A DNA stretch of 64,000 bases from Gaiellasilicea sp037720595. GTDB taxonomy: Bacteria; Actinomycetota; Thermoleophilia; Gaiellales; Gaiellaceae. Where the stretch lies: contig JBBJLW010000004.1 of assembly GCA_037720595.1 (NCBI GenBank), positions 1 through 64,000 of the forward strand. Reading direction: 5' to 3'. The stretch's first letter is position 1, and the number at the start of each line of letters is the position of its first letter. Below are positions 1 to 8,202 of this stretch, one piece after another. The translations under genes were made by a program, and so were the position numbers. The notes beneath the pieces are model-generated. The model was given only the letters and a program-made list of their open reading frames with translations, had not been told where the DNA came from and did no database searches.

Positions 1-517
1 AATCCTGATTCCCATCGATATTCGGACACAGATCCGTCGGAGGCGTCGGAGGCGTCGGAGCAACACAATTCCCCGCCTCGTTCTTGATCATCCCCGCCGG
101 AACCAAATCCTGATTCCCATCGATATTCGGACACAGATCGGTTACCACCACGACCGTCACGCTGGTGTCGAACGTGATGTGGGAAATGCCCCCGCCCGTG
201 TTCGTCTTGCTGATCGTGAACGTCGCCGGACCGACGATCGGCACATCGACGCTCGTCGCGCCTCCGCCGCCCTGTCCCGTCTTGTAACAGAGCTGGGTCA
301 AGGTGTACCCCGCCGCCACAGTGACCGTTACCTGCTCGTCACTCGCCGCGCCAATCGTGATCCCAGCAACCGAGACACCCTCCCAGCCGCCCCCGAGCTC
401 GTACTTGCCGTCGTAGGTCGGACAGACATCGGTCTGACCTGTCTGTGCCATCGCCGTGTTCGCGAACGCCATCGTCGCGAGCGCAGCGACAGACGCCGCA
501 ATAACTCCCACCTTCAT
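1..517 (-). CDS. Secreted protein with 35-residue repeats, cut by left window edge
   Basis: The reading frame opens with ATG at 517 after a good ribosome site (GAGGGG, about 6 nt upstream) and runs open through the left edge, so only the first ~172 residues are present. Residues 1-24 form a signal peptide (MKVGVIAASVAALATMAFA, cleavage near AMA-QT). Beyond that is a beta-rich Gly/Thr/Val stretch. The last part has a repeated unit that begins DLCPNIDGNQD and carries a NEAGNC segment and a PTPPTPP linker; its DNA recurs with a 105-bp period (1-34 and 106-139). Paired Cys residues suggest disulphides outside the cell. I do not recognise the family; it is probably a surface or extracellular protein. 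Confidence 0.75.
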   Translation of the reverse strand, partial: MKVGVIAASVAALATMAFANTAMAQTGQTDVCPTYDGKYELGGGWEGVSVAGITIGAASDEQVTVTVAAGYTLTQLCYKTGQGGGGATSVDVPIVGPATFTISKTNTGGGISHITFDTSVTVVVVTDLCPNIDGNQDLVPAGMIKNEAGNCVAPTPPTPPTDLCPNIDGNQD

Positions 518-538
518 AGAAACCCCTCTAGCCGCAGT

Positions 539-565
539 TGCGTGGCCCAATAATCCGGCCACGCA
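539..565. promoter_or_regulatory. Inverted repeat upstream of secreted-protein gene
   Basis: Arms TGCGTGGCC (539-547) and GGCCACGCA (557-565) pair perfectly around a 9-nt AT-rich loop. The repeat lies 22 bp upstream of the ATG at 517, so it could be an operator or a leader hairpin of that gene. There is no T-tract to support a terminator. Confidence 0.35.
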
Positions 566-738
566 CTCCTTGTAAGTCAGAAAACCCAGAAAGTCTGCAA
601 AGGTCACCCCTACGAGGGATCAGCAACAGCGAACTTCACTCGAACGAGGGATAAGGCAATCGGTTGGCCGTCCTTGCTGCGTTCGACTCGGGGTCGAGGT
701 AGCCCGGCTCCGGCCGTACTCGACGGGCAGAGCCGTTA

Positions 739-892
739 GAACTCGAATCAGAGTGACGCTTCGTCGCCCTGGGCGAGTGCGATGTTAGGACGCAGGAGCC
801 TCGATATGCGGGCATATCGGGGCGACCGAGCACGACACAGCGCGCCGCACAGCGCGTTCCGGCGACACAAGGCTTCATTTTGATTCGAGTTC
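739..892. repeat. MITE-like inverted-repeat element, copy 1
   Basis: A 154-bp element bounded by GAACTCGAATCA (739-750) and its perfect inverse TGATTCGAGTTC (881-892). It is flanked by TTA on both sides (736-738 and 893-895), which resembles a 3-bp target duplication. An internal perfect hairpin sits at 802-819 (CGATATGC / GCATATCG). A second copy lies at 45203-45365 in the same orientation. Its right end abuts the hutI stop codon, so it occupies the 3' flank of that gene. It has no coding potential of its own that I trust. Confidence 0.75.
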
Positions 893-2101
893 TTAGAGCG
901 GGACGCCGCCCTTCACGACCTTGGAGACGATGCCGCCGCCGAGGTGGTAGGCCAGATAGCGCCAGTCGGGGACGTCGAGGAGGACGACGTCCGCCCTGTA
1001 GCCGGGCGCGATCCGCCCGTGAGTGTCGGCTCGACCGAGCACGTGGGCTGCGTTGACCGTGCACGCGGCCAGCGCCTCGGCGGGGCTCAGCTTCAGTTGC
1101 GTCGCCGCGAGCGAGCAGACAAGGGGCAGGCTCTCGCAGAACGCGCTGCCCGGATTAAAGTCTGTCGCAAGCGCGATCGCGGCGCCAGCGTCGACGAGAG
1201 CGCGCGCCGGCGGCATTGGTCGGCCGAGGAAGAGCGCACTCGCCGGGAGCAGGACGCCCATTACGTCGCTCGCGGCAAGCATGGCGATTCCCACCTCGCC
1301 GGTCGCTTCGAGATGATCGACGGAACGCGCCCCGAGCTCGATCGCGAGCGGAATCGCCCCCGCCTCCGTGAACTGGTCGCCGTGCAGGCGGAGGGCGAGA
1401 CCCGCAGCCGCGCAGGCAGCGAGGTAGCGGCGCGCCTGCGTCGCGTCGAACGCGCCGCGCTCGAGGAAGACGTCTGCGGCCTCCGCGAGCTGCGCGGCGT
1501 CAGAGAGGACGTCGCCGAGCACGAAGTCGAGGTACGCCTCTGCGTCCGCATGTTCGGGGGGAACCGCATGCGCGCCCAGCCAGGTCGGAATCCCGCCGGC
1601 TTCGGAGATCGCCCGAAGTGATGCGAGCTCGGTCTTCCGGTCGAGCCCGTAGCCGGACTTGCCCTCGAACGTCGTCGTGCCGGCGCGCAGCATCCAGTCG
1701 CGGTGGCGCGCGACGGCGCGCACGAGTCCTTCCTCCGCGGCTGCACGCGTCGCCTTGACGGTCGAGAGGATGCCGCCGCCCGCCGCGTGCAGCTCCTCGT
1801 AGCTCGCCCCCGCCGCCCTCAGCGAGAACTCGTCGACCCGATCGCCGGCGAACGCTGGGTGGGTGTGGCAGTCGACGAGCCCTGGGATCGCGCTGAGGCC
1901 GCGCGCGTGCAGCTCCTCGACGTCGCCGGCGAGCGGTCCGAGCTCGCGCATCCGCCCCACGGCCGTGATCTCGGCCCCGTCGCAGAGGATGTAGCCGTCG
2001 TCGATCCAGTCGAGATCGGCGAGTGCGCTGCCGCGCAGTGGAGCCGTGCGGCCGGCGGGGCTCGCGAGCTGAGCAAGGTCGCGGATCAGGAGCCGCGACA
2101 T
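893..2101 (-). CDS. hutI: Imidazolonepropionase
   Basis: HutI hydrolyses 4-imidazolone-5-propionate to N-formimino-L-glutamate, the third step of histidine breakdown in the cytoplasm. The 402-aa length is normal for this amidohydrolase family. Metal-ligand motif CHTH is at about 78-81, a further LHGDQFTEAGA segment near 240 and the ATDFNPGS segment near 315, all typical of HutI. The ATG at 2101 lies 2 bp after the hutU stop, so it is translated as part of the hutH-hutU-hutI unit. The TAA stop coincides with the edge of the dispersed repeat at 739-892, and the same Leu-stop context recurs at the second copy. Confidence 0.95.
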   Translation of the reverse strand: MSRLLIRDLAQLASPAGRTAPLRGSALADLDWIDDGYILCDGAEITAVGRMRELGPLAGDVEELHARGLSAIPGLVDCHTHPAFAGDRVDEFSLRAAGASYEELHAAGGGILSTVKATRAAAEEGLVRAVARHRDWMLRAGTTTFEGKSGYGLDRKTELASLRAISEAGGIPTWLGAHAVPPEHADAEAYLDFVLGDVLSDAAQLAEAADVFLERGAFDATQARRYLAACAAAGLALRLHGDQFTEAGAIPLAIELGARSVDHLEATGEVGIAMLAASDVMGVLLPASALFLGRPMPPARALVDAGAAIALATDFNPGSAFCESLPLVCSLAATQLKLSPAEALAACTVNAAHVLGRADTHGRIAPGYRADVVLLDVPDWRYLAYHLGGGIVSKVVKGGVPL

Positions 2102-2103
2102 CT

Positions 2104-3801
2104 CTAGCCGACGCTGGGCAGGTCGAGCCCGTGCTCGGCTGCGCAGGCAAGCGCGTCCTCGTAGCCTGCATCGGCATGCCGCATGACCCCGGTGCCCGGG
2201 TCGGCTGCGAGCACGCGCTCGAGCCGCTCCGCGGAATCGTCGCTCCCGTCAGCCAGCACGACCATGCCGGCGTGGATCGAGTTGCCGATCCCGACGCCGC
2301 CGCCGTGGTGGACGCTGACCCACGTCGCCCCCGCCGCCGTGTTCAGGAGCGCGTTCAGGATCGGCCAGTCGGCGATCGCGTCGGAGCCGTCGAGCATCGC
2401 CTCCGTCTCGCGGTAGGGCGAGGCGACCGAGCCCGAGTCGAGATGGTCGCGTCCGATCACGACCGGCGCCGACACCGCCCCGCTCCGGACGAGCTCGTTG
2501 ATTGCGAGGCCCGCACGAGCTCGGTCGCCGTAGCCGAGCCAACAGATCCGTGCGGGCAGACCCTGGAACGCGACCCGCTCAGACGCAAGCTCGAGCCACC
2601 GCTGGAGGAGACCATCGTCGGGGAAGAGCTGCCGTAGCTTCTCGTCGATGACAGCGATGTCCGCCGGTTCGCCTGAGAGAGCGGCCCAGCGGAAGGGTCC
2701 GACCCCGCGGCAGAAGAGCGGCCGGATATAGGCCGGGACGAAGCCCGGGTATGAGAAGGCGTCCGCTACGCCTGCTTCATGGGCCTCCCCTCTGAGGTTG
2801 TTTCCATAGTCGAAGACATAGCTGCCGGCGCGGACGTACTCGAGCATGGCCTCGACGTGCCTTGCGATCGACTCGCGGGCGCGGCGGACGTACTCGTCGG
2901 GGTCGGAAGCGCGTAACGATGCGGCATCCTCGACCGAGAGCCCCGCCGGGACGTAGCCGGTAAGTGGATCGTGGGCCGCGGTCTGATCGGTCACGAGGTC
3001 GAAGAATTCACGTTTTTGTGACAGTTCCGGCACGACCTCGGCAGCATTGCCGAGGAGCCCGACGGAGAGAGCCCGTCCCTCCGCAGCCGCCGCGCGAACG
3101 CGCGCGACGGCGTCGGCGGTCGAGTCCGCCACCTCGTCGAGGTAACGCGTCTCGAGTCGTCGCCGGATCCGCTCGGGATCGACCTCGATGCAGAGGATGG
3201 CGGCTCCCGCCATCGTCGCGGCAAGCGGTTGGGCGCCGCCCATGCCGCCGAGCCCGGCAGTCAAGATCGTCCGTCCGCTCAGATCCGGCGAGCCGAAGTG
3301 CTTTTCCCCGGCGGCCGCGAACGTCTGGTAGGTGCCCTGGAGGATCCCCTGGGTGCCGATGTAGATCCAGCTCCCGGCGGTCATCTGGCCGAACATCGTC
3401 AGGCCCTCCGCCTCGAGCCGCCGGAACTCGTCCCAGGTCGCCCAGCGGGGAACGAGCAGCGAGTTCGCGATCAGGACGCGAGGCGCGCCCGGGTGAGTAC
3501 GGAAGACCCCGACGGGCTTGCCGCTCTGAACGAGCAACGTCTCGTCCTCACCGAGCCGCAGCAACGTTCGAACGATCGCGCGCAGCGCCTCGGGCGAGCG
3601 AGCTGCGCGGCCGGAGCCGCCGTAGACGACGAGCTCCTGAGGATTCTCCGCGACCTCGGCGTCGAGATTGTTGAGCAGCATCCGGAGAGGCGCCTCCGTC
3701 TGCCACGAGCGAGCGTTCAGCGCGGTGCCGCGCGGCGACCTGATCGCACCCAGATCGCCGACGAGAGCGTCCACGGTTTCCTCGACCGACGCGACGCTCA
3801 A
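2104..3801 (-). CDS. hutU: Urocanate hydratase
   Basis: HutU converts urocanate to imidazolone propionate using tightly bound NAD+. The NAD-binding Gly-rich segment (GLGGMGGAQPL) and the C-terminal ICWLGYGDRARAGLAIN and HHGGGVGIG segments identify it. The open frame extends to 4089, but the upstream part encodes the neighbouring membrane protein in another frame. I place the start at TTG 3801, overlapping the TGA of that protein (TTGA). This gives 565 aa, close to the usual ~555. It is followed 2 bp later by hutI. Confidence 0.93.
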   Translation of the reverse strand: MSVASVEETVDALVGDLGAIRSPRGTALNARSWQTEAPLRMLLNNLDAEVAENPQELVVYGGSGRAARSPEALRAIVRTLLRLGEDETLLVQSGKPVGVFRTHPGAPRVLIANSLLVPRWATWDEFRRLEAEGLTMFGQMTAGSWIYIGTQGILQGTYQTFAAAGEKHFGSPDLSGRTILTAGLGGMGGAQPLAATMAGAAILCIEVDPERIRRRLETRYLDEVADSTADAVARVRAAAAEGRALSVGLLGNAAEVVPELSQKREFFDLVTDQTAAHDPLTGYVPAGLSVEDAASLRASDPDEYVRRARESIARHVEAMLEYVRAGSYVFDYGNNLRGEAHEAGVADAFSYPGFVPAYIRPLFCRGVGPFRWAALSGEPADIAVIDEKLRQLFPDDGLLQRWLELASERVAFQGLPARICWLGYGDRARAGLAINELVRSGAVSAPVVIGRDHLDSGSVASPYRETEAMLDGSDAIADWPILNALLNTAAGATWVSVHHGGGVGIGNSIHAGMVVLADGSDDSAERLERVLAADPGTGVMRHADAGYEDALACAAEHGLDLPSVG

Positions 3802-4022
3802 GGGCGCTCGCCACGCTCGAGTCGCTGTCGGAAGCGCCACCAGTTCCACGCCGTCGCGAGCACGAAGTAGCCGACGGCGAACGCGATCGCGCGACCGAAG
3901 TCGCCGTCGGTCAGGCGCGCGACGACGAGGATCACTATCGCGAGCGCGAGATTCACCAGCAGGCTGTCCCGGTACGGCCGTTTCGGGAGGGGCGGCGGTG
4001 GGCCGAGGCGCTGCCGGCTCAT
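3798..4022 (-). CDS. Small membrane protein inside the hut operon
   Basis: A 74-aa protein with a basic, proline-rich N-terminus (MSRQRLGPPPPLPKRPYRDS) and two hydrophobic segments at about 22-36 and 44-58, so probably a two-pass inner-membrane protein. It overlaps the hutH stop (ATGA) and its own stop overlaps the hutU start (TTGA), so it is translationally locked between two catabolic enzymes. I do not recognise a family. The pattern of a short two-pass protein with a basic tail could suit a small transporter accessory or a protein anchor, but this is inference only. Confidence 0.7.
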   Translation of the reverse strand: MSRQRLGPPPPLPKRPYRDSLLVNLALAIVILVVARLTDGDFGRAIAFAVGYFVLATAWNWWRFRQRLERGERP

Positions 4023-5554
4023 TGCAACGCTCCGATCTCCGCCTCGGCGGCCGCGAGAATCGAGCCGTCCCGCACGGCGCCGGCGACACGCGCGATGTCG
4101 TCGGTCAACGAACGGTCGTCGCGCAGCCGCTCGGAGAGCCGTCGCACCGCATCGTGCGTTGCGCGCACGCCCGGTCCAGGCTCGAGCGGCGCCAGGAACT
4201 CGATCGCTTGCGCACCCGCGAGCAGCTCGATCGCCAGCACGTGCTCGACGTTGGCCAGCACCTGCAGCGCCTTCAGGCCGGCGGCGTTTCCCATCGAAAC
4301 GTGATCCTCCTGGCCGGCGCTCGTCGGGATCGAGTCAATGCTCGCCGGGTGGCAGAGAGCTTTGTTCTCGGAGACGAGCGAGGCGGCCACGTACTGCGGG
4401 ATCATGAATCCCGAGTTGAGCCCGCCGTCGACGGTGAGGAACGGCGGCAGCCCCTCCGATAGCGACGGGTTGACGAGCCGCTCGACCCGTCGCTCCGAGA
4501 TGCTCGCGAGCTCCGCGACCGCCATCGCGAGTGTGTCCAGCCCGAACGCGAGCGGCTGGCCGTGAAAGTTGCCGTTCGAGACGACGAGACCCTCCTCGAC
4601 GAGGACAAGCGGATTGTCCGTGGCGGCGTTCAGCTCGATCGCCACCGTGGTCTCGAGGTAGTCGAGCAGGTCCCGGCTCGCCCCGTGCACCTGCGGCGCG
4701 CAGCGGAGCGAGTACGCGTCCTGGACCTTGTCGCACCAGCGATGCGACTCGATGATCGCCGAACCCTCGAGCAAGGCCCTGATGTTCGTGGCCGACTCGC
4801 GCTGGCCTTTCAGCGGGCGCGCGTCGTGAATCGCGGGATGGAAGCTCGTGCGCGAGCCCTGGAGCGCCTCGAGCGAGAGCGCGCACGCGAGGTCCGCCGT
4901 CCGCGCGAGCCGCCACGCACGGACGAGACCGAGCGACGCCATCGCCGCCATGAACTGCGTGCCGTTGATCAGCGAAAGCCCTTCCTTCGCAAGAAGCCGC
5001 GTCGGTTCGAGTCCGACCGCCGCGAGCGCCGCTGCCCCGGACAGGAACTCGCCGTCGACCGTCGCCTTGCCCTCGCCGACGAGCGGCAGCGCGAGATGCG
5101 CGAGCGGTGCGAGATCGCCGCTGGCGCCGACTGAGCCACGCGCCGGAACGTGCGGTAGGACGCCGCGGTTCAAGCACTCGATCAGGAGTTCGACGGTCTC
5201 GACCCGCGCGCCCGAATACCCCTTCGCGAGCGCGTTCGCCCGCAGGAGCATCGCCGCCCGCACGACTTCCGGCGGATACGGGTCGCCGACGCCGCAAGCA
5301 TGGCTCCGCAGGAGGCGCAGCTGCAGTTCCTCCACCTGCTCGTCGGGGATCGACATCGAGACAAAGCGCCCGAACCCGGTGTTGACGCCGTAGGTGTGCT
5401 CGTCGTGGACGGCCCGGTCGACGAGCTCGCGAGCAGCCACCATCTTCGTTCGAGCCATGTCCGCCAGGCCGACGGGGGCGCCGTGAACCGCCACCTCCCA
5501 GACGTCCTCGATCCGCAGATCGTCGCCGGTCAGGGCGTGGCTCGCGATCATCAA
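4019..5554 (-). CDS. hutH: Histidine ammonia-lyase
   Basis: HutH removes ammonia from L-histidine to give urocanate, the first step of the pathway. The 511-aa length matches the family. The Ala-Ser-Gly triad that cyclises to the MIO cofactor is at 144-146 within GSVGASGDLAPL. The YGVNTGFG segment (about 55-62) and NGNFHGQPLAFG (about 320) are further family signatures. The start is ATG 5554 (MMIASHAL), with a second ATG one codon later. It is the first gene of the tightly overlapping hutH - small protein - hutU - hutI set, and a hairpin at 5616-5643 separates it from the upstream BON gene. Confidence 0.96.
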   Translation of the reverse strand: MMIASHALTGDDLRIEDVWEVAVHGAPVGLADMARTKMVAARELVDRAVHDEHTYGVNTGFGRFVSMSIPDEQVEELQLRLLRSHACGVGDPYPPEVVRAAMLLRANALAKGYSGARVETVELLIECLNRGVLPHVPARGSVGASGDLAPLAHLALPLVGEGKATVDGEFLSGAAALAAVGLEPTRLLAKEGLSLINGTQFMAAMASLGLVRAWRLARTADLACALSLEALQGSRTSFHPAIHDARPLKGQRESATNIRALLEGSAIIESHRWCDKVQDAYSLRCAPQVHGASRDLLDYLETTVAIELNAATDNPLVLVEEGLVVSNGNFHGQPLAFGLDTLAMAVAELASISERRVERLVNPSLSEGLPPFLTVDGGLNSGFMIPQYVAASLVSENKALCHPASIDSIPTSAGQEDHVSMGNAAGLKALQVLANVEHVLAIELLAGAQAIEFLAPLEPGPGVRATHDAVRRLSERLRDDRSLTDDIARVAGAVRDGSILAAAEAEIGALQ

Positions 5555-5615
5555 CCCGTTCCCAACAACCGCGTACCCATTGTGCGAGTCTAGCTCCGCC
5601 GTGACCGGCGATCAT

Positions 5616-5643
5616 TGGGCCGGCCGGACTCGACGCCGGCCCA
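5616..5643. terminator. Hairpin between BON gene and hutH
   Basis: Arms TGGGCCGGC (5616-5624) and GCCGGCCCA (5635-5643) flank a 10-nt loop. It lies downstream of the BON gene and upstream of hutH on the minus strand. With no T-run it is either a weak terminator for the upstream gene or a site in the hutH leader. Confidence 0.35.
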
Positions 5644-5690
5644 GGAGTATCAGTGGGCCGACGTCGAGCTTGCCTGGGCAGCTTTCCTCG

Positions 5691-6044
5691 TTAGTGATGC
5701 ATGGGTGCTTCGGTGCCCGGCGTATGAAGCAGGTTCTCGACGTCCTTGACGCCGTGGATCTTGCGCGTCCGGTCGACCAGCGCCTCGATCAGGTCACGCG
5801 ACGGGAGCTCGCCGCGCAGCTGCACGATCCCCTCCTGCGCGTTGACGTTGATCGCGCCCTTGACCTCGTGCTCGTCCCGGAAGAGCTCCGATTCGACCTT
5901 CGCCTTCAGAGTCCCGTCGTCGTAGCGCCTGGGGATCGCGCCCGAAACGAGGCCGCGAAGCTTGCCGAGCAGCACCCTTCCGCGCCTCGTGGCAATTGCT
6001 GCCGCGGCTCCTGCAATGGCTGCGATCGAGATCAGCTTCTTCAT
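5691..6044 (-). CDS. BON-domain protein
   Basis: A 117-aa protein. Residues 1-20 are hydrophobic (MKKLISIAAIAGAAAAIA) followed by RRGR, giving a signal anchor. Residues ~45-108 form one BON domain (LKAKVESELFRD, then NVNAQEGIVQLRGELPSRD and VEALVD-like helix, ending VKDVENLLHTPG). BON domains bind phospholipid or envelope surfaces in OsmY-like stress proteins. It sits between ftcD and hutH in the same direction, but there is no metabolic link to histidine that I can see. It ends with a His-rich tail (MHH). Confidence 0.8.
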   Translation of the reverse strand: MKKLISIAAIAGAAAAIATRRGRVLLGKLRGLVSGAIPRRYDDGTLKAKVESELFRDEHEVKGAINVNAQEGIVQLRGELPSRDLIEALVDRTRKIHGVKDVENLLHTPGTEAPMHH

Positions 6045-6105
6045 CTCACACTCCCTCTCGTTGACACAGTTCCCCTACCGCGTTTGGCGAGAGACCGAAA
6101 CCCCG

Positions 6106-6975
6106 CTAGCGAAGAAGGCGCAACTCGAGCACGTGCGACTCGTCGAAGCCGTCGATCCGCAAGATCGCGCCGGCCGCCGCCGTCGCGGCGCCTGCCGGCA
6201 TCAGCCCCACGAGCTCCGAGCCGACGACCTCGGCTCCGCGCTCGACCGCCTCGCGCTCGATCCGCGCCACGATCTCGTGGAGGGCAGCGGCCTCGAAGTC
6301 CTCGACGTTCATCGAGACCTGGACGATCCCGGCACGCGGCAGGTCGAGACCGAGTGCGCGCACACCCGGGAAGCCGCCGCCGGTCTCGCGGACGAGAGCG
6401 GCAATCTCCCGCGCCGAGGGGAGCTCCCCGCGGAGATTGACGTTGAACGCGATCAGTGGTCGTCGCGCGCCCACGATCACACCGCCCGCGCCGGGATCCA
6501 GCTCGCGCGGCCCGAAATCCGGCTGGAGCTCGCCGGCAGCGATCCGCCGGCCGAGCTCGTCCGGCCCGCCACGCCGGAAGAACGCGGGGCCGCGGCCCGG
6601 CGCCAGCTCCCCGTAGAGGAAGACGGGTAGGCCCAGCTCCTCGCCGATCCGCCGGGCCAGGATGAGGGCCGCCTCGCGCGCCTCAATCATCTGCTCCGGG
6701 CGAATCGGGACGATCGGGACGACGTCCGCCACGCCAATCCGCGGATGCGCGCCCTCGTGCCTGCGCAGGTCGATCCGCTCGCGCGCGCACTCGATCCCGC
6801 GGAGCAGCGACTCGACCAGATCGCCCGCCTCACCGACGAGCGTGAACACCGACCGGTGATGATCGGCGTCGACGTGGACGTCGAGCAGGCGAGCGGGCGA
6901 GGAGAGCGCCGCGCGTAGCGCCGCCACGACCTCGGCGTCGCGACCCTCCGAGAAGTTCGGCACCGCCTCCAGCAC
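6106..6975 (-). CDS. ftcD: Glutamate formimidoyltransferase
   Basis: Transfers the formimino group from N-formimino-glutamate (the HutI product) to tetrahydrofolate, releasing glutamate. The 289-aa protein corresponds to the formiminotransferase N- and C-subdomains only: MLEAVPNFSEGRD at the N-terminus, HVDADHHRSVFTLVG around 40-55, and FNVNLRGELPS near 190. The cyclodeaminase domain found fused in many FtcD proteins is absent here; a stand-alone homologue is encoded at 32630-33187. It starts with GTG at 6975, only 19 bp from the divergent gene at 6995, leaving little room for a leader. It lies upstream of the hut genes in the same direction. Confidence 0.92.
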   Translation of the reverse strand: MLEAVPNFSEGRDAEVVAALRAALSSPARLLDVHVDADHHRSVFTLVGEAGDLVESLLRGIECARERIDLRRHEGAHPRIGVADVVPIVPIRPEQMIEAREAALILARRIGEELGLPVFLYGELAPGRGPAFFRRGGPDELGRRIAAGELQPDFGPRELDPGAGGVIVGARRPLIAFNVNLRGELPSAREIAALVRETGGGFPGVRALGLDLPRAGIVQVSMNVEDFEAAALHEIVARIEREAVERGAEVVGSELVGLMPAGAATAAAGAILRIDGFDESHVLELRLLR

Positions 6976-6994
6976 GCGCCGTACCCTAGAGGCC

Positions 6995-7582
6995 GTGAAG
7001 GCCTACTACGAGGCGCGTGCGCCGGAATACGACGACTGGTGGAACGGCGCCGGCCTCTTCACGGATCGCGACCGATCCGGGTTCGCGGAGGAGCGGGCCG
7101 CCGTGCTCGACGCTCTGGAGCGAATGAACCCCGCGCGCACGCTCGACGTCGCCTGCGGAACCGGATTCCTCACGCGCCACCTTCCCGGCAGGATCACCGG
7201 CGTCGACCAAAGTCCGACGAGCCTCCAAATCGCCGCCGAACGGCTGCCGGAAGCGGTTCTCGTCGAGGCGGATGTGCCGCCGCTGCCGTTTCCCGACCGG
7301 AGCTTCGAACGCGTCTTCTCGAGCCACTACTACGGACATCTCGAGCAGTCTGCACGGCTCGCCTTCCTAGCCGAGGCCCGTCGGGTCGCTTCCGAGCTCG
7401 TCGTTCTCGACGCCTCGATCGAGCATTCGCCCGTCGCGGCCGAGTGGCAGCCGCGCGTCCTGAACGACGGCTCCCGCTGGGAGGTCTACAAGCGTTACTT
7501 CAGCCCCGAGTCCCTGCTGGCAGAGCTCGGCGGCGGAGAGACGCTCTTCGCAGGGCACTGGTTCGTCGTCGTCCGCGCGTGA
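6995..7582 (+). CDS. Class I SAM-dependent methyltransferase
   Basis: A 195-aa protein of the methyltransferase 11/25 type. Motif I is LDVACGTGFLTRHL (about 48-61); the acidic ribose-binding residue follows in ITGVDQSPTSL, and a post-motif PLPFPDRSFERVFSSH (about 96-111) contains the family's usual PF.D.SFD-like element. The substrate is unknown. It starts with GTG 6995 and its TGA overlaps the GTG start of the DNA glycosylase, so the two are coupled. Confidence 0.85.
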   Translation: MKAYYEARAPEYDDWWNGAGLFTDRDRSGFAEERAAVLDALERMNPARTLDVACGTGFLTRHLPGRITGVDQSPTSLQIAAERLPEAVLVEADVPPLPFPDRSFERVFSSHYYGHLEQSARLAFLAEARRVASELVVLDASIEHSPVAAEWQPRVLNDGSRWEVYKRYFSPESLLAELGGGETLFAGHWFVVVRA

Positions 7583-8193
7583 TCGTCCGGAAGAGCACGT
7601 ACCGCTCCCTCGCCTTCCTCCAGCGGGACAACGCCGTCTGCCGGACCTGTGTCGAGGCCGGCTACCCGCTCGAGTCCTGGCCGGTGCGCGCGCCGATCGG
7701 CAAGCAGCGCGCGTACCTCTTCGGCCAAGCGCCCGGGATCGTCGAGGGCGAGGAGAGGCTGCCCTGGCGCGGTCGGGCCGGCGCAACCCTGCGCCGCTGG
7801 CTCGAGCTCGAGGGCGACGAGCTTTACGAGACGTTCTACTGCGGCTCGGTCACGCGCTGCTATCCGGGCCGACCTGCATCCGGCCGGGGCGACCGGACGC
7901 CGACTCCACGCGAGCAGCAGCTCTGCGAGTTCTGGCGCGACTGGGAGCTGCGCCTGCTCCGGCCCGAGCTGATCGTCACCGTCGGTGGGCTCGCGCTCCG
8001 CCGGCTCCTCGGGATCCCGACGCTCACCGACGCGATCGGCAAGAGCTACACGCGCGGCGACGCGCTCGTGATCCCGCTCCCTCATCCCTCCGGGGCGAGC
8101 GGCTGGCTGAACGACAGGTCGAATCGCGCACGGCTCGGCAAGGCACTCACGCACGTCCGGCGGGAGCTCGGGAGGCTCGAGGCCGACGGCTAG
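7579..8193 (+). CDS. Uracil-DNA glycosylase family protein
   Basis: Starts at GTG 7579, overlapping the preceding TGA, to give 204 aa. The motif A region FGQAPGIVEGEERLPWRGRAG (about 50-70) and the C-terminal PLPHPSGASGWLN loop (about 165-177) match the uracil-DNA glycosylase superfamily, which excises uracil from DNA by inserting a loop at the lesion. Two N-terminal Cys (CRTC) are present, but the full four-Cys iron-sulphur pattern of family 4 is not obvious. It may therefore be a divergent member with another base specificity. Confidence 0.8.
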   Translation: MIVRKSTYRSLAFLQRDNAVCRTCVEAGYPLESWPVRAPIGKQRAYLFGQAPGIVEGEERLPWRGRAGATLRRWLELEGDELYETFYCGSVTRCYPGRPASGRGDRTPTPREQQLCEFWRDWELRLLRPELIVTVGGLALRRLLGIPTLTDAIGKSYTRGDALVIPLPHPSGASGWLNDRSNRARLGKALTHVRRELGRLEADG

Positions 8194-8202
8194 ATTGAGA
8201 CG

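Noticed and set aside
636..1064. 142-codon minus-strand frame crossing hutI and the dispersed repeat
   Set aside because: Its only support is openness; it overlaps the hutI coding sequence and reads through the inverted-repeat element.
3802..4089. N-terminal extension of hutU back to ATG 4089
   Set aside because: It overlaps the small membrane protein and hutH in other frames, has no urocanase-like sequence, and a TTG start with TTGA overlap gives the normal family length.
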